Origin: Leptospira sp.
GTDB taxonomy: Bacteria > Spirochaetota > Leptospiria > Leptospirales > Leptospiraceae
NCBI GenBank assembly: GCA_016742255.1
Contig: JACVCB010000022.1
Span: 1-60,684, forward strand
DNA: 60,684 nt
Direction: 5' to 3'
In this document: piece after piece, positions 26,319 through 34,964 of the stretch
Position numbering within the stretch: the first letter of the stretch is position 1
Layout of the letters: every line of letters begins with the position of its first letter
The notes under the pieces: model-generated
What the model was told of the DNA's origin: nothing
Seen by the model: only the letters and a program-made list of their open reading frames with translations
Databases searched by the model: none
Made by a program: the position numbers and the translations under genes

Positions 26319-26741
26319 TTACCACTCTCCCGTATTTGGCATGGAAACCCATGGTTCTTTCGGTGGTAAGGAATTTCCTTTTTGTAATAACTCAATCGAA
26401 ATGAGATCAGGCGATCTAACAAATGCCATACGACCATCCCTAGGTGGTCTGTTTATAACAACTCCCATCGATTGGATTTTTTCACATGTTTCGTAAATGT
26501 TCTCTACTTCATATGCTAGATGCCCAAAATTCCTACCAACTGAATATGGTTCTGTTTGGTCCCAATTATAAGTGAGTTCGATTTCAGAACTGTCTTTTTC
26601 TCCAGTGGACAAAAACACAAGAGTGAATTTACCTTCTGGGTAGTCCTTCTGGCGTGAAACTTTCAGGCCCAATATATCCACAAAAAAATGGAGAGCTTTC
26701 TCCAGATTTTGGACACGAATCATCGTATGTAAATACTTCAT
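26319..26741 (-). CDS. gloA: Lactoylglutathione lyase (glyoxalase I)
   Basis: 140 residues, two VOC beta-alpha-beta-beta-beta modules. Metal ligands are in LHTMIRV (His), EIELTYNW (Glu), GHLAYEV (His) and ISIELLQ (Glu). [13 protein letters not shown] is the typical first helix and turn. Converts the hemithioacetal of methylglyoxal and glutathione (or another thiol) into the S-lactoyl thioester, removing a toxic glycolytic by-product. It is close upstream of a flavoprotein gene and near pyruvate kinase. Confidence 0.9.
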   Translation of the reverse strand: MKYLHTMIRVQNLEKALHFFVDILGLKVSRQKDYPEGKFTLVFLSTGEKDSSEIELTYNWDQTEPYSVGRNFGHLAYEVENIYETCEKIQSMGVVINRPPRDGRMAFVRSPDLISIELLQKGNSLPPKEPWVSMPNTGEW

Positions 26742-26753
26742 AGTTTTGTGCTT

Positions 26754-27941
26754 CTAAGATTTAAAAAAATATAAGAGCAGAAATAGCCAAGAGAAATACT
26801 TAGGTATTTCAACCGAAAGCCATTCTTTTTTCCCTTCTAATAATTTTCCAAGAGAATAGAACGAAAAAACTAACAAAACAAATACAGATGATACTTCCAA
26901 AAGACTGTACAAGTGCATTCTTTTTAAGAAATACAATGTGAGAGTCGTAGGGAATACGAATTGGAAAAACAAAAACACTCGATACAAGATAGTCCCTGAT
27001 GGTTTGTGATACACTGGGTTATGTACTTTGTTTGTTAATTCTAAATAATGGTGTGACAACCACAGTTTGGGATCTCTGACACCTCGATCCATCACTGTCT
27101 GCAAATCATCTGGGCGAACAGATGGATAAGAAAAAAAAGAAACAATTCCTTGCCATTTATTTTTAGTATGGATCAGATCGGAGAATAAATCTTTTAATAC
27201 ATGGACATTGGCATTAATAGGATCATAACTATGTAATTGAGTTGTGAGTCCATATCTTGGCTCAAACGTCTCTTCACAATAAGTTCCAAAAATTTTATCC
27301 CAGATAATAAAAACTCCACCGTAATTTTTATCAATGTATTCTGGATTCATGGCATGGTGTACCCTGTGATGCGATGGTGTGACAAATATTGCCTCAAACC
27401 AATATGGTAATTTATGAATCGCACGAGTATGAACCCAAAATTGGTAAGTGCGATTGAGTGCATCAATGATCAAATAGGATTCAACAGGAAAACCTAAGAG
27501 AGCAAGAGGTAAATAAAACATACCAATCCCGATATTTCTAATAAAGGACTGCCTAAGTGCTACAGACAAATTGAACTCTTCACTGGAATGGTGAACTACG
27601 TGAGATGCCCACAAAATTTTAATCTCATGGCTATATCGGTGAGCAAGATAAAACAAAAAATCCAATAGTACAAATAAAACCAACCAATGCAAAATGGAAG
27701 ATGGCGCTAAATAGAATTTGGAAAGTGTCTCTACACCGAAGGATAAATGGTAGAGTTTATCATAAACGAACACAAGACCGAGTAATACCAACCCATCAAA
27801 GATTCGACTTAAAACACCTAAACTCAAATCAGCAAGTGAGTCTTCGAAATAATAGAAATCCTTTTTTTTGATTCGAGTATAAACAATCTCGATGATCATG
27901 AGTAAAAAATAAAAAGGAACAATGGATTCAATCAGTCTCAT
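26754..27941 (-). CDS. Sterol desaturase / fatty acid hydroxylase family protein
   Basis: 395 residues with about seven membrane segments. The three histidine clusters of the di-iron hydroxylase family are present: HRYSHE, HVVHHSSEE and HHRVHHAMN, with YGGVFIIWDKIFGT after the last. Such enzymes hydroxylate or desaturate lipids (sterols, fatty acids, ether lipids). The C-terminal 120 residues carry extra membrane segments seen in alkylglycerol-monooxygenase-like members. It sits upstream of the Mla operon end with 160 bases between. A second, shorter family member is at 32841. Confidence 0.88.
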   Translation of the reverse strand: MRLIESIVPFYFLLMIIEIVYTRIKKKDFYYFEDSLADLSLGVLSRIFDGLVLLGLVFVYDKLYHLSFGVETLSKFYLAPSSILHWLVLFVLLDFLFYLAHRYSHEIKILWASHVVHHSSEEFNLSVALRQSFIRNIGIGMFYLPLALLGFPVESYLIIDALNRTYQFWVHTRAIHKLPYWFEAIFVTPSHHRVHHAMNPEYIDKNYGGVFIIWDKIFGTYCEETFEPRYGLTTQLHSYDPINANVHVLKDLFSDLIHTKNKWQGIVSFFSYPSVRPDDLQTVMDRGVRDPKLWLSHHYLELTNKVHNPVYHKPSGTILYRVFLFFQFVFPTTLTLYFLKRMHLYSLLEVSSVFVLLVFSFYSLGKLLEGKKEWLSVEIPKYFSWLFLLLYFFKS

Positions 27942-28056
27942 AAACTTACCTTAACGATGTACCTATCGATAAGAAAGAAGAAATGAAAGCAAGTACCTTT
28001 CCTAGGATTTTCTATTTTGTCTAAAATTTAATTTTGCGTTTATCCCCAAAGATCGC

Positions 28057-28093
28057 GTTCGTTATTGAATGGGATACCAACTTAATAACGAAC
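28057..28093. repeat. Inverted repeat after the lipid-transport operon
   Basis: GTTCGTTATT (28057-28066) and AATAACGAAC (28084-28093), perfect 10-base arms with a 17-base spacer, between the lipoprotein gene end and the hydroxylase start. There is no T-tract on either strand, so a simple terminator is doubtful; an operator is possible. Confidence 0.4.
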
Positions 28094-28100
28094 ATGGAAA

Positions 28101-28712
28101 TTATCTTAATTGTTTACTCAAATCTATATTCAATTCTGTGAATGCATTATTGAGTGCTGAATTCCATCCAATGACAAGTGCTTCTGCATCCTTTTTTTCA
28201 ATTGTGATATTTTGTTTGTATGTTTTTCGAAACACTGGTGATGAAATACTATTCATATCTTCATAAACAACAACTTCAAATTCCACAACGGCCTTTGGTT
28301 CTTTGGAACGGAAATCTCCGTACAATTGAGATAAATTAAGTTCAATGTAATGAGTTACATTCAGTCTTGTGTGTAAATTTGCATCCCATTCAAAATTTCC
28401 TGAACGTATCAGAGATTTCGAAAATTCCTCTTTGAAGTTATGCGAAGGAGGAATAAAAAATCCATTATAAAAATCAGATTCATAAACGGCATTGTCTCTA
28501 CGGTAAACAAACTCTTTTCCTTCAAATCTTTGAGAGATAAAAACTTTTCGCACAAAAAAGGTTCTTGGTTTGGGCGGAGAAAACAACTGTTTTGTATCAT
28601 TTGTCTCAATTAGAAAAAATCTTTTTTCTGGAAACGTTTTACTCACACCAAAACATTGGGTAAATAGAATACTAAATAAACTAACGGTAAATATGCGGAT
28701 CAAAAATTTCAT
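28101..28712 (-). CDS. ABC-type transport auxiliary lipoprotein (PqiC-like)
   Basis: About 203 residues from ATG 28712; an ATG at 28727 overlaps the MCE gene and gives no better signal peptide. The N-terminus ends in a lipobox (LFSILFTQC). YFLIET-like FFLIETND, FVRKVFISQRFEGKEFVYR and SDFYNGFFIPP resemble the ABC_trans_aux/PqiC family, outer-membrane lipoproteins working with MCE proteins. As last gene of the mlaE-mlaF-mlaD set its role in phospholipid traffic is supported mainly by position. The assignment by sequence is moderate. Confidence 0.75.
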   Translation of the reverse strand: MKFLIRIFTVSLFSILFTQCFGVSKTFPEKRFFLIETNDTKQLFSPPKPRTFFVRKVFISQRFEGKEFVYRRDNAVYESDFYNGFFIPPSHNFKEEFSKSLIRSGNFEWDANLHTRLNVTHYIELNLSQLYGDFRSKEPKAVVEFEVVVYEDMNSISSPVFRKTYKQNITIEKKDAEALVIGWNSALNNAFTELNIDLSKQLR

Positions 28713-28717
28713 GAAAA

Positions 28718-29665
28718 TCATTTCCAAAGTTTAGACTTGTTTGGAGCATCTCCAAATAAAAATTGGGAAGGGTATTTTTTCGCATTTGAAGTCACTTCTT
28801 TTAAGTCTTCTGAAGCAATTCGTAAATTTTCAATGGAAGTAGAAATATCACCTTGGTTTGCTGCAAGTAACGTATCCAAACGCTTAAGTGTTGTTTGTAA
28901 TTGTGAAACAGATTGGTCTAATTTTTTAGGAAGATTTTGAGTTTCAGGGCTTGCAATAAGCGCTTTTACTTCTCCATTTGTTTTCCGTAAGTCCACAAGT
29001 AAGGAAGTTGCTTCCCGGGAAAGGTCACCAAGCCTTGCATCCAAAATCGTTTGGTTTAAATTTTTGATCAAATCACCTACACCCATTAGAATTTTATCTA
29101 CATCTGCTTTTTCTACCTTATCAAAGAACTTATCAACAGAAGCTGTAAATCTTGAGATGGTACTTGGAGCTGATGGAATATAAACTGTTTTTGGTTCCCA
29201 CTCAATGGATAAAGGGGGATTTTTTTCAGGATTCAAATAATCGACTTCTAAGTACGCAGTGCCCGTTAACCCTTGTGATGCGAGTCGCACACGAAGGCCA
29301 CTTTGGATCATTCTCTCTACAGTCTTTTTTAAATCGTTCCCATACACACCTTTCACAAAATCAGGAACTGACATTTTAATGAGAACATACCTTCCGTACC
29401 GTAGAGCCGTATCTTCGTTTAGTTTGTCTGCATATTCATTTTGTACAAATGTAATTTCTTGGACGGTTCCTACCTTTACACCCCTGTGTTTCACAGGAGA
29501 TCCTATATCTAAACCTTGGACCGACTCATCAAAGTAAGTTTCTAAACTGACTGACCTTTGGAAAATATTCCCAGCAGTGAATACAATGAGAAAAAGGATT
29601 AGAGTAAAAAAACTAACTAAAACAAAAATTCCAACTTTAAAATAGATTTTATTGGATTGGTTCAT
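28718..29665 (-). CDS. MCE-family lipid-transport protein (MlaD-like)
   Basis: 315 residues: one N-terminal membrane anchor (about 10-32), an MCE domain (about 38-120) with SVQGLDIGSPVKHRGVKVG, then a long helical C-terminal tail (about 170-290) with heptad character. MCE proteins form hexameric rings in the periplasm that carry lipids between membranes. ATG 29665 overlaps the ATPase stop by 4 bases. The long helical tail suggests a tunnel-forming version rather than the short MlaD of E. coli. Confidence 0.92.
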   Translation of the reverse strand: MNQSNKIYFKVGIFVLVSFFTLILFLIVFTAGNIFQRSVSLETYFDESVQGLDIGSPVKHRGVKVGTVQEITFVQNEYADKLNEDTALRYGRYVLIKMSVPDFVKGVYGNDLKKTVERMIQSGLRVRLASQGLTGTAYLEVDYLNPEKNPPLSIEWEPKTVYIPSAPSTISRFTASVDKFFDKVEKADVDKILMGVGDLIKNLNQTILDARLGDLSREATSLLVDLRKTNGEVKALIASPETQNLPKKLDQSVSQLQTTLKRLDTLLAANQGDISTSIENLRIASEDLKEVTSNAKKYPSQFLFGDAPNKSKLWK

Positions 29666-30429
29666 AAGGGAGCACTCTCCTGTGGGATTCGATTGAAAAA
29701 TTGTCTTACAAAAGGATCTTTTGATTTTTCTTTTAAGTCTTTCGGTTTTCCTTCGGCGATAATTCCTTTTTTAGATTTATCTAACACAATCACACGATCA
29801 GCCATTGTAAACACTGACGGTAATTCATGTGTAACGATCACAAAAGTAACTCCTAAGGATCTCGACAAACGGATGATTAAATAATCCAGTTCGACACTGG
29901 TAATGGGATCAAGGCCAGCACTTGGTTCGTCTAAAAAAATAATTTCAGGATCCATCGCCATAGCCCTCGCAATGGCAGCTCGTTTTTTCATTCCCCCTGA
30001 TAATTCAGACGGACTCAAATGAGCAAATGGAAACAAACCTACCATTTTCAATTTAGTCATGACAATCTCATTCATGATGGGTAATGGTAAGTTTGTAAAT
30101 TCTTCCAATGGCAGTCGTACATTTTCTAAAAGAGACATGGAACCAAACAATGCACTTTGTTGGTACATCACACCGATTCGGTTCCAGATTGCGACTTTTT
30201 GTTTGCCTTCTGCAAGAACGATGTCATCCTCATCGATCCAAATCCTTCCACTAAAAGGTTTGGTTAAACCAATCATGTTCTTAAGCACAGTTGATTTTCC
30301 ACAACCGGATCCACCTAGTATCCCAAAGATTTCCCCTTTATAAACATCAAAAGAAATATCTTCCATGATCACAGAGTGGCCATATCCAGTTGTTAGGTGT
30401 TCGACACGGATGATTGGTTTCTCTTTCAT
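29662..30429 (-). CDS. Lipid-transport ABC ATPase (MlaF-like)
   Basis: 255 residues, complete ABC ATPase: Walker A GGSGCGKST, Q-loop MYQQSALFGSM, signature LSGGMKKRAAIARA, Walker B IIFLDEPSAGLDP and switch His in VTHEL. The MlaF/Ttg2A type is shown by LFGSM after the Q-loop. It powers the MlaE permease. It overlaps both neighbours by 4 bases (ATGA), so expression is tightly coupled. Confidence 0.95.
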   Translation of the reverse strand: MKEKPIIRVEHLTTGYGHSVIMEDISFDVYKGEIFGILGGSGCGKSTVLKNMIGLTKPFSGRIWIDEDDIVLAEGKQKVAIWNRIGVMYQQSALFGSMSLLENVRLPLEEFTNLPLPIMNEIVMTKLKMVGLFPFAHLSPSELSGGMKKRAAIARAMAMDPEIIFLDEPSAGLDPITSVELDYLIIRLSRSLGVTFVIVTHELPSVFTMADRVIVLDKSKKGIIAEGKPKDLKEKSKDPFVRQFFNRIPQESAPL

Positions 30430-31550
30430 ATGCGTAAGTAAAAATATAAGACGGAAAAAATTCCATCTAAGATGGAAACTAATATGATCGAACCTACCAC
30501 TGCTGATGTGGTGGATTCACCGACAGCTCCAGCTCCTGATGCTGTTTTTAACCCTCGGTAACAACCGATGGAAGCGATGATCATTCCAAAAAAATAAGAT
30601 TTTAAGAGTCCTCCTAAAATATCGGAAAGCCCAACGGCAATGTTCACTTGGTTTACAAACGTAATGAGAGGGAATCCAAAACTCACAAGCACAACTGCTC
30701 CACCAATGAGACCAAATAAATTAAACACTATGGTAAGAAGAGGTGTGACAATGAGAGAGGCAACAAGACGTGGGATGATGAGAAATTGTACGGGGGGAAG
30801 ACCCATTGTTGTCAATGCATCAATTTCTTCTGATACTTTCATTGTTCCAAGTTCTGCAGCAAAAGCAGATCCAGACCTTCCCGATAGAATAAATGCGGTC
30901 ATGAGGGGGCCTAGTTCACGGAATAAAGACAATCCCACTAAGTTTGCCACAAAGATCTCAGCTCCAAATTTTCTCATCGGAATGGCAGATTGGAAAGACA
31001 TGATGAGTCCCAATAAAAATCCAATCATTGCGATGATGGGAAACGCATTGACTCCCATGGATTCCGCTACACGGAAACTATCTTTCCATCGGATTTTGGA
31101 CGGGTGTAAAAAAGAACGCCAAAAGGAAACAGTAAGTTCACCAGTAAATGTGATTAAATATTTGAATTCCAATAAGGAATCGATGGTAAGTTTTCCAATT
31201 TGTTCTGATTTGCGAAGGGCAATTGCAAATTGTTCCTGGTATTTTTTACTATCATCATTCGTGATGTTGAGTCGGTATTGGAATTTTTCATCTAATCCAT
31301 GCAAGGCGAACTGAATTTTTTTAGATTCACATTCTGTTCTTACTAATTTTAAAAATGATATCCCAGATGAGTCAGATTCCTTTAATTTTTGAGCAAATAT
31401 TGAGATATTTCTGGGAGTGTTTTTGGTGATACTGTCTAAAAAAGTAACCCAATCTTTTGAAACTTCTTTTGTATTAAAGATTTCGGGTAAGTGAATTTCT
31501 AAGGTATTTCCTTCCCACAAAAATGAAGATTGTCTTTGGTTAGATTCCAC
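30426..31550 (-). CDS. MlaE-family permease with N-terminal STAS-like domain
   Basis: 374 residues. The first 130 residues look like a STAS domain (LRNISIF-type strand in TPRNISIFAQKLKESDSSG, then FLKLVRTECESK). The MlaE/DUF140 permease follows with five to six membrane segments, including GFLLGLIMSFQSA, RELGPLMTAFILSGRSGSAFAAELGTMKVSEEIDAL and a C-terminal hydrophobic hairpin. In E. coli the STAS partner MlaB is separate; here it is fused, as in many bacteria. Start is GTG 31550. First gene of the operon, divergent from the AraC regulator gene. Confidence 0.92.
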   Translation of the reverse strand: MESNQRQSSFLWEGNTLEIHLPEIFNTKEVSKDWVTFLDSITKNTPRNISIFAQKLKESDSSGISFLKLVRTECESKKIQFALHGLDEKFQYRLNITNDDSKKYQEQFAIALRKSEQIGKLTIDSLLEFKYLITFTGELTVSFWRSFLHPSKIRWKDSFRVAESMGVNAFPIIAMIGFLLGLIMSFQSAIPMRKFGAEIFVANLVGLSLFRELGPLMTAFILSGRSGSAFAAELGTMKVSEEIDALTTMGLPPVQFLIIPRLVASLIVTPLLTIVFNLFGLIGGAVVLVSFGFPLITFVNQVNIAVGLSDILGGLLKSYFFGMIIASIGCYRGLKTASGAGAVGESTTSAVVGSIILVSILDGIFSVLYFYLRI

Positions 31551-31638
31551 GTTTCAAACGTAAAACTAATTCGGAACGAACACTAGGCAAGTGATTTTAT
31601 TTTACATTCTAAAGCATTCTTTAGATCATTCTATATTT

Positions 31639-32727
31639 ATGGGCAATTTTATGATCCAACTGATTGCATTTTCAGCAGGTTTATCCTTCCTATTTGCCAT
31701 TGGCGAATTCCTTAGGACAAATGCGAGTCGGCAGACCAAAGTCCAAGGATTGTTATTTTTATTTGTCGCCTTTTTCCAAACTCATACCTATTTAGCAAGC
31801 ACCGAACTGTATCAAATCTATCCACATTTTTATTTGATTCATTTACCGTTCACTGCAAGTATAGGTTCCTTGTTAAAACAATATTTTTCGGAACTTTGGA
31901 ATGAGAACCCAGATAAAAATCGATTTTCCTTTTGGGAATTGACTCCTGCAATTTTTGTTTTTATACTGATGTTTCCATTTTACCTTTCTTCTGCTGAAAC
32001 TAAAATTACAATTCACAATTCTTATTTGCAAAATGGAGTACCTCTTAAATTCCAACTGATCATCCTACTTGCTGTGTTACCTATTTTTTATTCTACTTAC
32101 TATGTTTTTTCCCATATGGTTCATTACGTTCGTTGGGAATCATTCAAAAAATCAGCTCATCTCCGTTTGGTGGGACTCGTTGTTGGGTTTGGTGCTTTGG
32201 TGAGTGCAATTGGAGTCTATACTTTATTTTTCCATGCAAAACATGGATTGGAAATCGTGTCCTTTTTCTTATCTTGCCTAATCATCAGTATTTACCTATT
32301 GCGACAAAAAAGTCCTGAACTTTGGGGTGAGGTTCAAAGGATTGTCATTGAAGAAAAAAAATACCAAACATCCCAATTGGGATCTTTTAACTTAGAAGAC
32401 CTTCACAATCGTTTGAATTTCCTCATGGAAACAAAAAAAGTATATTTAGATGAAACGATAAATTTGGAAAAATTGGCAAAACATATGAGTCTGTCTGAAC
32501 ACCAACTTTCCGAATTTCTAAATTCTTATGTGAAAAAAAGTTTTTTCCACTTAGTCAATCATTACCGGATCAACGAAGCAAAATCGTTATTTGCAAACCA
32601 TCCAGAAAAGAACATTCTCACAATTGCATATGAAGTAGGATTCCCTTCCAAATCAACATTCTATGATGCCTTCAAACGTGAGATTGGGCAAAGTCCGAGT
32701 GAATACCGTAAGAATCTAAAAAAATAA
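31639..32727 (+). CDS. AraC-family transcriptional regulator with membrane-spanning N-terminus
   Basis: About 362 residues from ATG 31639; GTG 31591 is an upstream alternative preceded by a weak AGG. The N-terminal 220 residues contain about seven membrane segments. The cytoplasmic C-terminus (about 265-362) has two helix-turn-helix motifs: INLEKLAKHMSLSEHQLSEFL and ILTIAYEVGFPSKSTFYDAF, ending with the typical GQSPSEYR. Such membrane AraC regulators sense a lipid or envelope signal by inference. The hydroxylase gene 110 bases downstream, with tandem palindromes in its promoter, is the likely target. Confidence 0.88.
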   Translation: MGNFMIQLIAFSAGLSFLFAIGEFLRTNASRQTKVQGLLFLFVAFFQTHTYLASTELYQIYPHFYLIHLPFTASIGSLLKQYFSELWNENPDKNRFSFWELTPAIFVFILMFPFYLSSAETKITIHNSYLQNGVPLKFQLIILLAVLPIFYSTYYVFSHMVHYVRWESFKKSAHLRLVGLVVGFGALVSAIGVYTLFFHAKHGLEIVSFFLSCLIISIYLLRQKSPELWGEVQRIVIEEKKYQTSQLGSFNLEDLHNRLNFLMETKKVYLDETINLEKLAKHMSLSEHQLSEFLNSYVKKSFFHLVNHYRINEAKSLFANHPEKNILTIAYEVGFPSKSTFYDAFKREIGQSPSEYRKNLKK

Positions 32728-32736
32728 AAACGAACG

Positions 32737-32781
32737 GACCGATTCGGAAGCATTTTTCATTCCGAATTGACCGATTCGGTC
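32737..32781. promoter_or_regulatory. Tandem palindromic operator upstream of the second hydroxylase
   Basis: GACCGATTCGG at 32737-32747 recurs as GACCGATTCGGTC (perfect 6-1-6 palindrome) at 32769-32781, exactly 32 bases apart, about three helical turns. Between them ATTCGGAA (32742-32749) and TTCCGAAT (32760-32767) form a further inverted pair. A -10-like TATGCT sits at 32803-32808, 33 bases before the start codon. Confidence 0.55.
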
Positions 32782-32840
32782 GATTCCATGGAAAATACAG
32801 TGTATGCTAGTCTTAGTCTAAACTAGGTCAGGAGAAAAGT

Positions 32841-33710
32841 ATGTTTGGTGGTCCCGTTCAGTGTGAATTGGTTCTTGATTGTGTAACCAAAATTGGGTTT
32901 ATGCAGGGCATTTTAAATTTTATTCGTTATTATCCCATTGCAGGATTGGCTTTTCTACTATTCTATGTTTGGCGAAAGGATTTTTTTGAAACGTATCGAA
33001 TCCAAAAACTTTACCCAAAAGCAGAAAAAGTTTGGAAAGAGTTTCGCCAATCTGCTGTCACTCTCATTGTCTTCACCATGGTGGCTGTGACAAACATCAC
33101 ACTGATGAAAGCAAAAATAGTTCCAAGTGGAGTGTACTTTGGATCTGTTTCAGGTGTATGGGAAATCAGTTATCTCTTTATCAGTTTTTTCTTCATCACG
33201 GTTTGGCATGAGACATGGTTCTATTGGATGCACAGATTTGCTCATTTGAAAAAAGTATACCCACATGTGCATTCGGAACACCACCAATCTGTGAACCCAT
33301 CTCCTTTGGCTGCTTACAGGTTCCAAGCAACAGAAGCATTTTTAGAAGCAATTTATATTGTCCCTTTTGTGATGTTTGTGCCGGTTCATTTTTATGTAGT
33401 TCTGTTCCACACTTTTTATGCGATGATCCTCAACATTTGGTGGCACCTTGGGTATGAATTTTTTCCCAAAGGTTGGGCCTCACACCCGATCACAAAATGG
33501 ATCAATAGTTCCACTCACCACAACCTCCACCACCAAAAGTTCCATGGAAATTACTCATTGTATTTCAATGTATGGGACCGAGTGATGGGAACCAACTTTC
33601 CTTATTACGAAGAGTACTTCGAACAAGTGGTAGCTGAGAGGGAAAAAAAGCAGAGTGAAAGAGAAAGGAAAGGGAAAATCAAAGCGGAATCAGGGTTAGT
33701 TGTCTCTTAA
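32841..33710 (+). CDS. Sterol desaturase / fatty acid hydroxylase family protein
   Basis: 289 residues, four to five membrane segments. Histidine clusters HRFAH, HSEHHQS and HHNLHHQKFHGNY complete the di-iron site; WYWMH-like WFYWMHRFAH and YFNVWDRVMGTN are typical. The C-terminus is a short charged tail. ATG 32841 follows a strong ribosome site (AGGAGA). Likely hydroxylates or desaturates a membrane lipid. It is probably controlled by the AraC regulator just upstream. Confidence 0.9.
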   Translation: MFGGPVQCELVLDCVTKIGFMQGILNFIRYYPIAGLAFLLFYVWRKDFFETYRIQKLYPKAEKVWKEFRQSAVTLIVFTMVAVTNITLMKAKIVPSGVYFGSVSGVWEISYLFISFFFITVWHETWFYWMHRFAHLKKVYPHVHSEHHQSVNPSPLAAYRFQATEAFLEAIYIVPFVMFVPVHFYVVLFHTFYAMILNIWWHLGYEFFPKGWASHPITKWINSSTHHNLHHQKFHGNYSLYFNVWDRVMGTNFPYYEEYFEQVVAEREKKQSERERKGKIKAESGLVVS

Positions 33711-33727
33711 ATAAAATCATATTTGAT

Positions 33728-33890
33728 TCCCCTCCCCAAGCCTGCGGCAGGGATCGAACGGAAATCCCTCCCGGGTACCAGTGTAAGGATTTAATTTTAC
33801 AAGGGTAACTTTCGGGAGGATTGCAGGGAGAGCCCGACCCTGCTAACGATCCGATTCGGTTCTTAGAAATCATCGGGGCCGCCCCAAAAA
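33728..33890. ncRNA. GC-rich structured region before flgB: candidate leader RNA or ncRNA
   Basis: The 258-base gap 33711-33968 holds about 160 bases of GC-rich sequence unlike the AT-rich intergenic DNA around it. Several stems are visible: AGGGAT/ATCCCT (33748-33769), CCTCCCG/CGGGAGG (33767-33773 with 33813-33819) enclosing TGTAA/TTACA (33782-33786 with 33797-33801), GCAGGG/CCCTGC (33823-33828 with 33838-33843), and GGGG/CCCC (33874-33885) before an A-run. GCAGGG also has an alternative partner copy near 33746, allowing exclusive folds. On the plus strand it would be the flgB leader; on the minus strand a separate small RNA. It matches no riboswitch or tRNA I know. Confidence 0.5.
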
Positions 33891-33968
33891 AAATCATCGA
33901 AACGTGACATAAATGTCTTTAGGAGGAAGGAAAACCGTCCGAAAGGGAAAGTAGAGAGGAAGAGAAAT

Positions 33969-34400
33969 ATGTTTGAAGCAACACATTTCATGAAAACTCA
34001 AGACCTATTGGAACGAGGGCTTGGCGCGGCGACACAAAGACGAAAGGTGATCTCCGATAACATTGCCAATGCGGATGTTCCTAATTTCAAACGATCCGAA
34101 GTTGTGTTTGAATCCATGTTAAAACGTGCGATTGAATCTGAAAAAATTGAAAAAGACAAAGCAGTTCCAACGAAAATCACAAACGACCGTCATATAGAAT
34201 TTTTTAAACCTCTCGACTACCGCGATGCCAAACCAAAAACCAATTTGGATTACCTCACCACGATGAGGCCAGATGGAAACAATGTGGACATCGAAAAGGA
34301 AGTAGTTGAGTCCAACCAAAACCAAATGAGTTATAATATCATGATTGATCGGTTAAACCAAAACAACCGTTTGCTTAACATTGTGATGAGAACCAATTAA
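33969..34400 (+). CDS. flgB: Flagellar basal-body rod protein FlgB
   Basis: 143 residues, usual length. The N-terminal rod motif is present (RRKVISDNIANADVPNFKRSEV) and a C-terminal helix (NQMSYNIMIDRLNQNNRLLNIVM). FlgB forms the proximal rod of the periplasmic flagellum. ATG 33969 is preceded by AGAGGAAGAG. It begins a three-gene unit flgB-flgC-fliE; flgC starts 10 bases after its stop. Confidence 0.96.
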   Translation: MFEATHFMKTQDLLERGLGAATQRRKVISDNIANADVPNFKRSEVVFESMLKRAIESEKIEKDKAVPTKITNDRHIEFFKPLDYRDAKPKTNLDYLTTMRPDGNNVDIEKEVVESNQNQMSYNIMIDRLNQNNRLLNIVMRTN

Positions 34401-34410
34401 GGAGTAAACG

Positions 34411-34872
34411 ATGGGTATGTTTGATTCGATTAATATTTCTGCCACAGGTCTTTCTGCACAAAGACTCCGAATGGATGTGATCTCCAATAACATTGCTAAC
34501 TCCACAACAACGAGAAATACCAATGGAGATGGCCCTTTTCGTCGTGACCGCGTCATCCTAACACCGATTAACCTCCGCACCCAATGGAAAAGCCCTGTGT
34601 ATCCATTTGGTGTGGCGCCTGGTGAAGGGAAAGGGGTAAAGGTGATGAAAATTGAGAAGGACATGAGCCCTCTTCGTTTGACTTACGACCCTACTCACCC
34701 TGATGCCATCCAAACAGGACCAAAAAAAGGATACGTGGAACTGCCGAATATCAACATCGTCACAGAAATGACGGATATGATCTCTGCTTCCCGTTCTTAC
34801 GAGGCCAATGTCCAACTCATCAATGGTTCCAAAGCCATGATGAACAAAGCCATGGAGATCGGCAGGGCTTAA
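34411..34872 (+). CDS. flgC: Flagellar basal-body rod protein FlgC
   Basis: 153 residues. N-terminal SATGLSAQRLRMDVISNNIAN and C-terminal MTDMISASRSYEANVQLING are the paired helices of rod proteins. Proximal rod component polymerising after FlgB. Ribosome site AAGGAG lies before ATG 34411. A hairpin with a T-run follows before fliE. Confidence 0.97.
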   Translation: MGMFDSINISATGLSAQRLRMDVISNNIANSTTTRNTNGDGPFRRDRVILTPINLRTQWKSPVYPFGVAPGEGKGVKVMKIEKDMSPLRLTYDPTHPDAIQTGPKKGYVELPNINIVTEMTDMISASRSYEANVQLINGSKAMMNKAMEIGRA

Positions 34873-34875
34873 GCT

Positions 34876-34899
34876 CGGGCCGATTTTGCCCCTTTTTTT
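34876..34899 (+). terminator. Hairpin with T-run between flgC and fliE
   Basis: CGGGC (34876-34880), CGATTTT loop, GCCCC (34888-34892), then seven T. The stem is only 4-5 pairs, so it may attenuate rather than fully stop transcription into fliE. Confidence 0.5.
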
Positions 34900-34964
34900 A
34901 AAGAGACATAATTTTTTACTTTAGGATATCCATCGAAACCCGATGATAGGAAGGAGAAACCACC

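Noticed and set aside
30640..31314. A 224-residue open frame antisense to the MlaE permease gene
   Set aside because: The permease on the other strand has full family motifs; the antisense product has no recognisable features.
33740..33790. tRNA-like element (GGGATCGAACGG...CCC) before flgB
   Set aside because: The hairpin loop is 9 bases, not a 7-base T-loop, and no acceptor, D or anticodon arms can be drawn on either strand.
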